Assembly: GCA_035533075.1 (NCBI GenBank)
Contig: DATLUO010000191.1
Coordinates: 1 to 34,920 of the forward strand
DNA: 34,920 nucleotides
DNA from: Pirellulales bacterium
GTDB lineage: Bacteria > Planctomycetota > Planctomycetia > Pirellulales > JAICIG01
Direction of reading: 5' to 3'
Below are positions 30,951-34,920 of this stretch, piece by piece (position 1 is the stretch's first letter; every line of letters starts with the position of its first letter). The notes under the pieces were generated by a model. The model saw only the letters and a program-made list of their open reading frames with translations, made no database searches and was not told the DNA's origin. Both the position numbers and the translations under genes were made by a program.

Positions 30951-31977
30951 GGTAAATCAAGACCAGCGCCACCAAGCCAAGCGCCCCGAGCACAACCGGG
31001 GACCACCCGCTCCTGGAATCGAGGGCCGCTTCGGGAATACCGTAGTGATCAAGGCGAAACTCGGTGTCGGGCATGTCGCATGGCCCGGGCGCGCCGAAGC
31101 GATATGTGCGATAAAGATTGACATCCCCCTTCGCGCGGACCTTGTCGTGAGTAACGACATTCGGAAAAGGACGGCCTCCGCGGCCCGGCTGGTAGGTGAC
31201 TGTTGTGGACACTCTAGTCTGCCCTGACATGAGATCGGCTCCGCCACGATCGATCAGCCACGCGTTGTCCGGCCGGAGTACGACCCAGTATTCCGCGGGT
31301 GGCAGAGTCCATTGGGTCTTAGGTCCGTTATAGCTTGATCGCAATACGACCGACTCCTGGTTGCCGGGACCAGGCTCGCGCATTGACCTCGCCTCGGTAA
31401 GCTTAAAGCCGGCGCCCTCGACAAGCTCCCGCACCGGAACGCCAGCGACACGGAAACTCGACTGGAGCACCCATTCACGTTCGGCGTCAAGCCCCTCAAA
31501 GTCCCTGAACACTTTGGCACCGTTGCCGCGCCGTCCGCCGTCGAGCCTCCAGAGGCTGGCGCCCTCCCCTTGGGCGACGAGGAAGCGGTACTCAGTGTTT
31601 AGCACACGGCGGCTTACGCCTCTGCCCGGGTGATTGACCTCGATCAATCTTCTCGATCTGCTAGGATCCCAGCAGATGGTCACAATCGAATCACGCGCCC
31701 TGCTGCGGCTCTGACCGGCCTCGTCGACATAACTATAGTGCTCGTGTTCTCTGCAGGTCACCTTAAGGCTGCTCGTCGCTTGCTCCGCCCTTTGCCAAGC
31801 TGCATATGCCTCATGACGAATTCGCGTGAGGATCGATTCACTTATCTCCCCGGTTGCTTGAGGCGGTTCGATTACCTCTCCCCTAAGTACGCGTTGAGAG
31901 GAGTGAAGCGACAATGCTGCCAGCAATAATAATGTTCGCCGCCAGCCGGCGCCGGAGTAAGCGCATGCTAATCCCAT
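30907..31977 (-). CDS. Anchored exported protein, cassette copy 2
   Basis: The 356-aa product has an N-terminal signal (RRTLLLLAALSLHSS), a large extracytoplasmic domain and a C-terminal anchor (VVLGALGLVALVLIYLVVRR) followed by a basic tail. Shared landmarks with copy 1 include ILTRIRHEAY, EHEHYSYVDEAGQ, ICWDP, RRVLN-EYRFLV, SSYNGPKTQW and AEYWVVLRPDNAWLIDRGG. Two cysteines are conserved in both copies, in ICWDP and about 45 residues before the anchor. The domain may be LolA/LppX-like beta-rich, but I cannot prove it. Its start lacks a Shine-Dalgarno sequence. It follows the 56-aa mini-protein gene after about 400 bases. The stop and the few bases after it match copy 1. Confidence 0.75.
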   Translation of the reverse strand: MGLACAYSGAGWRRTLLLLAALSLHSSQRVLRGEVIEPPQATGEISESILTRIRHEAYAAWQRAEQATSSLKVTCREHEHYSYVDEAGQSRSRARDSIVTICWDPSRSRRLIEVNHPGRGVSRRVLNTEYRFLVAQGEGASLWRLDGGRRGNGAKVFRDFEGLDAEREWVLQSSFRVAGVPVRELVEGAGFKLTEARSMREPGPGNQESVVLRSSYNGPKTQWTLPPAEYWVVLRPDNAWLIDRGGADLMSGQTRVSTTVTYQPGRGGRPFPNVVTHDKVRAKGDVNLYRTYRFGAPGPCDMPDTEFRLDHYGIPEAALDSRSGWSPVVLGALGLVALVLIYLVVRRISQRRPPHV

Positions 31978-32374
31978 CGTTGTCGACCGTACATTGTTGG
32001 TTGCTCAAACACTCAGCATGGCCCACGATACTCGAGCCTACCCCGGGATTGACTTTGCCAAAATAGCCATGCGCGACCGGTAGGTAGTTTATTCTCGGAA
32101 GATGGCCATCCGAGGCCGGTGACGCCAACGGCGACGGGTTAGGAAGCCCATCTCCCTCGAAGCGCAAGCGCGTAATCGCCCACGGCAATTTATAGGTTTA
32201 TCGTCCGGTACTACTCGCACCCACCGACTTGCCGATCCATTCTGCGACAACCTCGAACCAACGACGTGGCGGGGCGCGCGTTCGGCGCTTCCACGGCTCA
32301 AAGTTGGTAACGAGCGCCAATACCCCGCACTGCGCGGAGGATGGACAAAAAGGCGCTGAATTAGCACTACGGCG
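31978..32374. other. Spacer between mini-protein 2 and its anchored partner
   Basis: No gene is supported in these 397 bases. The corresponding spacer in cassette 1 is only 213 bases and has a clear hairpin, which I do not see here. The extra length may reflect an insertion or decay. Confidence 0.4.
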
Positions 32375-32545
32375 CTACTCGCATACGCAATTGGTGGCCG
32401 TAGCGGTTTCTGTACACACCAACGGAAAGGGACAGCTTCCGCTACAAAGCAGCGAGCCCGCGCAGGTGTAGCCGCCAAGGAGGAGGCGGGCGCCACCGGC
32501 AACAACAGCGATTGCCAGGCAAATCGATAAGAGTCGTTTGGACAT
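32375..32545 (-). CDS. Secreted six-cysteine mini-protein, copy 2 (56 aa)
   Basis: The precursor begins with a signal peptide (MSKRLLSICLAIAVVAGG). It probably releases a mature peptide of about 31 residues starting YTCAGSLLC and ending NCVCE. Six cysteines follow the spacing C-x5-C-x3-C-x5-C-x8-C-x-C. The paralogue at 33924 has C-x5-C-x4-C-x6-C-x7-C-x-C and the same YTC start. The ATG at 32545 was chosen because GGAAGGA lies 8 bases upstream; a longer frame would hide the signal. It is likely disulfide-stabilised and extracytoplasmic. Signal and effector roles are both possible. No known family was recognised. Confidence 0.75.
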   Translation of the reverse strand: MSKRLLSICLAIAVVAGGARLLLGGYTCAGSLLCSGSCPFPLVCTETATATNCVCE

Positions 32546-32633
32546 CACTTTTTCCTTCCGTATACAACGAGACACATTCCGTGGGCCAGAACCGCTCTGG
32601 CCCGAACATTTAATTCGCACGCTATATCAAGCA

Positions 32634-33710
32634 CTAAACGTCAGGCGGCCTCCGTTGTGAAACTCGCCGCACAGCAAGGTAAATCAAGACAAGCGTCACC
32701 AAACCGAGTGCCCACAGCACCAGTGCCGACCACGCGCTCCTCGAGTCGAGAGCCGCCTCGGGTATGCCGTAGTATTCCAGGCGGAACTCGTCGTCGGATC
32801 GATTGCAATCGTTTGGGGGAGCGAGCTTATAAGTGCGGTGTAGTTTGACGTCGGCCTTCACCTGCGCCGTGTCATAGGTTAGCAGTTCGGGAAAAGGGAG
32901 ACCGCCCAAGCCGGTTTGGTAGCTGACTGTTTGGGATTGCCGGTTTTGTTCTGATAGGAAATCGACCCCGCCGCGATCGATGAACCACGCGTCTTGCGGG
33001 CGCAGCAAGGCCCAGTATTCCGCCGGTCCGAGAATCCATTCGGTCTTCGGTCCGTTGTAGCGGGATCGCAAAATGACGGCCTCCTCATTCGACGATGTCG
33101 AGTCCCGCATCGACCTCGCTTCAAGCAGCGTAAAGACCGGTGCATCGATCAGGTCGCGCACCGGCACGCCAATCACCCGGAAACTCGACTGGAGTATCCA
33201 TTCGTGTTCCGCCTCAAACGGCTCAAAGGTTTTGAACTCCCGCGCGCCGCCGCCGCGCCGGCCCTCGCCGAGGCTCCAGAGTGCAGCCTCCGGTGTCTGG
33301 TAGACAAGGAAACGGTATTCTTTGTTCAAGACACGGCGCGTTTTGTGGCCTGTGCCCACGCCAGCGACTTCGGTCAGCCTTCTGGAGTTTCTAGGATCCC
33401 AGCAGATGGTCTCAATCCATTCAAGCGACCTGCTTGCCCTCTGACCCCCTTCATCGATATAACTATAATCCTCGTGTTCCGTCCATTTCACTTCTAGGTT
33501 CTTCGTAGCCGCTTCGGCGCGTTCCCACGCGGGATAAGCTTCATGCCGTATTCTCGTCAGCACGGACTCATCTACCTCGCTTGTTCGTTCGACGGGCTCG
33601 AGGACCCCTGCCGCAGTGGTCACTTGAACGTACGCGAGCATGATATACGCGCCCAGCAGCAATACTCGCGGCCGCCACGCAGCGCCGGAGTAAAGAGACT
33701 TTGTTCTCAT
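32634..33710 (-). CDS. Anchored exported protein, cassette copy 1
   Basis: The 358-aa product has the same plan as copy 2: a signal sequence (RVLLLGAYIMLAYVQVTTAA), an exported domain of about 280 residues, a C-terminal membrane anchor (LVLWALGLVTLVLIYLAVRR) and an Arg/Pro-rich cytoplasmic end. Landmarks include VLTRIRHEAYPAWERAE, EHEDYSYIDEGGQ, ICWDP, SRYNGPKTEW, AEYWALLRPQDAWFIDRGG and EFRLEYYGIPEAALDSRS. A GAGGAG-type site lies upstream of the ATG. It follows mini-protein 1 across a hairpin-containing spacer. The copy pair diverges most in the first 40 residues and least around the anchor. No family is recognised with certainty; a LolA-like lipoprotein-carrier fold is one guess. Confidence 0.78.
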   Translation of the reverse strand: MRTKSLYSGAAWRPRVLLLGAYIMLAYVQVTTAAGVLEPVERTSEVDESVLTRIRHEAYPAWERAEAATKNLEVKWTEHEDYSYIDEGGQRASRSLEWIETICWDPRNSRRLTEVAGVGTGHKTRRVLNKEYRFLVYQTPEAALWSLGEGRRGGGAREFKTFEPFEAEHEWILQSSFRVIGVPVRDLIDAPVFTLLEARSMRDSTSSNEEAVILRSRYNGPKTEWILGPAEYWALLRPQDAWFIDRGGVDFLSEQNRQSQTVSYQTGLGGLPFPELLTYDTAQVKADVKLHRTYKLAPPNDCNRSDDEFRLEYYGIPEAALDSRSAWSALVLWALGLVTLVLIYLAVRRVSQRRPPDV

Positions 33711-33821
33711 GGTTGCGGCCTCTACTCCTCAGGGCACTAAAACAAGTGGATCGCAAAGCAGGATGGCGAGCGACGTTCGCGCCGATTAGCGCGAGTTTCG
33801 GTAGCAGCGACGCTATTAATA

Positions 33822-33874
33822 GTAACCGCTGCCGGGTGGGCTGTACGGCCAGCCAGCCCAGCGCTGGCGGTTAC
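33822..33874. promoter_or_regulatory. Hairpin between mini-protein 1 and its anchored partner
   Basis: GTAACCGC (822-829) pairs with GCGGTTAC (867-874), and within it TGGGCTG (837-843) pairs with CAGCCCA (854-860). Both stems are perfect and nested, with a 10-base terminal loop. No T-run follows, so it is more likely a processing, stabilising or partial-termination hairpin than a full terminator. Confidence 0.6.
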
Positions 33875-33923
33875 TAGCGGAAGGTCGATCCCCGACTCGC
33901 GGTTGCTTGATTCGGCGTTCAAT

Positions 33924-34100
33924 TTATTTTGAAAAGCAGTTGCACTGCGACGGGGCCGACAACTTACAGATCGGATTGCCCGAGGGACAAGTCTTTCCGG
34001 CACAGGTCGAGGCGCCCGGACAGGTGTAGGCAAAGACCAGACTCGCGCTGCCACCAAGAATAGCAATTGCGAGGCACATTGATAGGACGGCTTTGACCAT
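33924..34100 (-). CDS. Secreted six-cysteine mini-protein, copy 1 (58 aa)
   Basis: The precursor carries a signal peptide (MVKAVLSMCLAIAILGGSAS, cleavage after about LVFA). A mature part of about 34 residues starts YTCPGASTCAGKTC and ends CNCFSK. Six cysteines are spaced C-x5-C-x4-C-x6-C-x7-C-x-C, close to copy 2. The ATG at 34100 has GGAGG 8 bases upstream, the strongest ribosome-binding site in this operon, which suggests high expression. It lies about 77 bases after the MauE-DUF1573 gene. The likely form is a small disulfide-rich extracytoplasmic protein. A function as a peptide toxin, signal or structural crosslinker cannot be told apart. Confidence 0.78.
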   Translation of the reverse strand: MVKAVLSMCLAIAILGGSASLVFAYTCPGASTCAGKTCPSGNPICKLSAPSQCNCFSK

Positions 34101-34177
34101 TCCATTTTCCTCCATACAGAACCAGAGACATCCGCGGGCCAGAACCACTCTGGCCGACAAAACTAAAGATACAGGCG

Positions 34178-34920
34178 CTAGGTTGAGCCCTCTGCGACGA
34201 TAACTACCTGCAGCATGATCCGGGGCGAGGCCCTGTCAATGAACAAACGTGCCTCGTGGGTCGCTGTTTCCCCCGGCGGGGCGGAGGAGATACGGAAGCG
34301 AACCAGCCTCCGACCGCCGGCTTCGATGGCAATCGGAAGATCATCAATTGAGGCGCAGCCACAACTTGTCTGAGCGCCGAGGATCCTTATCGTTTGCTCC
34401 GTTGAATTACGGACGGAGAACTCGGCGACCGATTCTTCACTGGACCGCGAGGCGATAACCTGCAACGGTCGCTCAACAATTAAAGGATAACCGGTCACGA
34501 GAGCGAGCATTGGCCAGGCAGCCGCATGGGCCGGAAAGAAAAGGGCGGCTGCGCAGCCTGCGGTCGCCCCCAAGAGCCTAAATTGGTGGGCGAACACCTG
34601 TGAGAAGCTCGCTGGTGCTGGGGCGACATCTCGGCCCTGCCGTTCGGTTCTTCTAAACAAAACCGCGAGCGACAGTGCCCCGTCCACGAGGAACGACGCT
34701 GACGGATGAACTTCAATAGCACCGAAGCAGCCGCATGTTTTAGAACCAGCTACCCAGAGATTCAGCGAGTAGGCAGCGAAGGCCGTGAAGGTTGCCGCGG
34801 TCAACCAGCGAAGCGGACGGGCAAAGACGCCTAGAAAAAGCCAAACGGCCAGCCCCAGCTCGTATTCGACCAGGCCCATCTGCACGGGCCGCGTCCAGAT
34901 GCCGTGCGTGGTGATCGGCG
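34178..34920 (-). CDS. MauE/DoxX-like membrane protein fused to DUF1573 (5' end outside window)
   Basis: The frame is open to the right edge (THGIWTRPVQMGLVEYELGL), so the start lies outside. Three or four membrane segments form a MauE-like domain with the diagnostic GSKTCGCFGAIEVHP motif. MauE-type proteins help form disulfides in methylamine dehydrogenase maturation. A linker then leads to a DUF1573 Ig-like domain with NSTEQTIRILGAQTSCGCAS and APPGETATHEARLFIDRASP. The two CGC motifs would sit in the membrane and on the extracytoplasmic side and suggest thiol-disulfide or metal relay chemistry. It is followed by the mini-protein cassettes, so it may oxidise or escort them. Fusion and role are inferred from motifs. 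Confidence 0.75.
   Translation of the reverse strand, partial: PITTHGIWTRPVQMGLVEYELGLAVWLFLGVFARPLRWLTAATFTAFAAYSLNLWVAGSKTCGCFGAIEVHPSASFLVDGALSLAVLFRRTERQGRDVAPAPASFSQVFAHQFRLLGATAGCAAALFFPAHAAAWPMLALVTGYPLIVERPLQVIASRSSEESVAEFSVRNSTEQTIRILGAQTSCGCASIDDLPIAIEAGGRRLVRFRISSAPPGETATHEARLFIDRASPRIMLQVVIVAEGST

Overview
The window reads as a chromosomal segment of a GC-rich planctomycete, most likely a Pirellulales-type member of the PVC superphylum. Evidence: a PVC-type small basic protein at 25692-25964, the nusA-infB-rbfA and rplY-pth-rpsF-ssb-rplI blocks with planctomycete-style extensions, glycine/tyrosine-rich exported proteins, FemAB/GNAT-type polysaccharide genes, a MauE-DUF1573 fusion, and many short tandem and palindromic repeats between genes. 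All assignments come from reading the sequence; no database search was run.

Layout. (1) 1-2868, minus strand: translation operon rplY-pth-rpsF-ssb-rplI, without rpsR in the usual slot between ssb and rplI. (2) 2869-4345: a decayed area with two broken gene remnants. (3) 4322-10395, minus strand: exopolysaccharide/envelope operon of two paralogous FemAB-like acyltransferases, a NodB-type polysaccharide deacetylase, a Wzx-like flippase and a GT4 glycosyltransferase. (4) 10526-12367, plus strand: radical SAM protein and GT2 glycosyltransferase. (5) 12384-14456, minus strand: XRE-like regulator, a MarR remnant, a 70-aa protein and an overlapping, divergent MnmE-like GTPase. (6) 14870-16875: an exported Gly/Tyr/Cys-rich protein with its own terminator, and a divergent membrane protein. 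(7) 16840-24141, minus strand: nusA-infB-rbfA, then an endonuclease III-fold protein with a histone H1-like tail, then a large membrane protein. (8) 24461-25964, minus strand: PVC small basic protein and an orphan sugar-type ABC ATPase. (9) 26618-29449, plus strand: an exported Gly/His-rich TPR protein and a sarcosine/N-methyltryptophan oxidase-like flavoprotein. (10) 29685 to the right edge, minus strand: a MauE-DUF1573 fusion (cut by the edge), then a two-gene cassette present twice, then a PIG-V-like mannosyltransferase.

The most novel-looking part is region 10. Each cassette encodes a secreted six-cysteine mini-protein of 56-58 aa followed by an exported protein of about 357 aa with a C-terminal membrane anchor. 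The cassette lies directly downstream of a membrane protein whose two domains each carry a CGC motif. My inference is an envelope disulfide-linked mini-protein system: MauE-type redox protein, Cys-rich product and anchored partner.

A second theme is repeats. At least six loci carry tandem repeats whose unit is always 7 bp although the unit sequence differs. Four of these lie between co-directional genes, and two fold back on themselves. A separate family of palindromes, several bounded by GTAGG and CCTAC, shows one compensatory base pair between copies.
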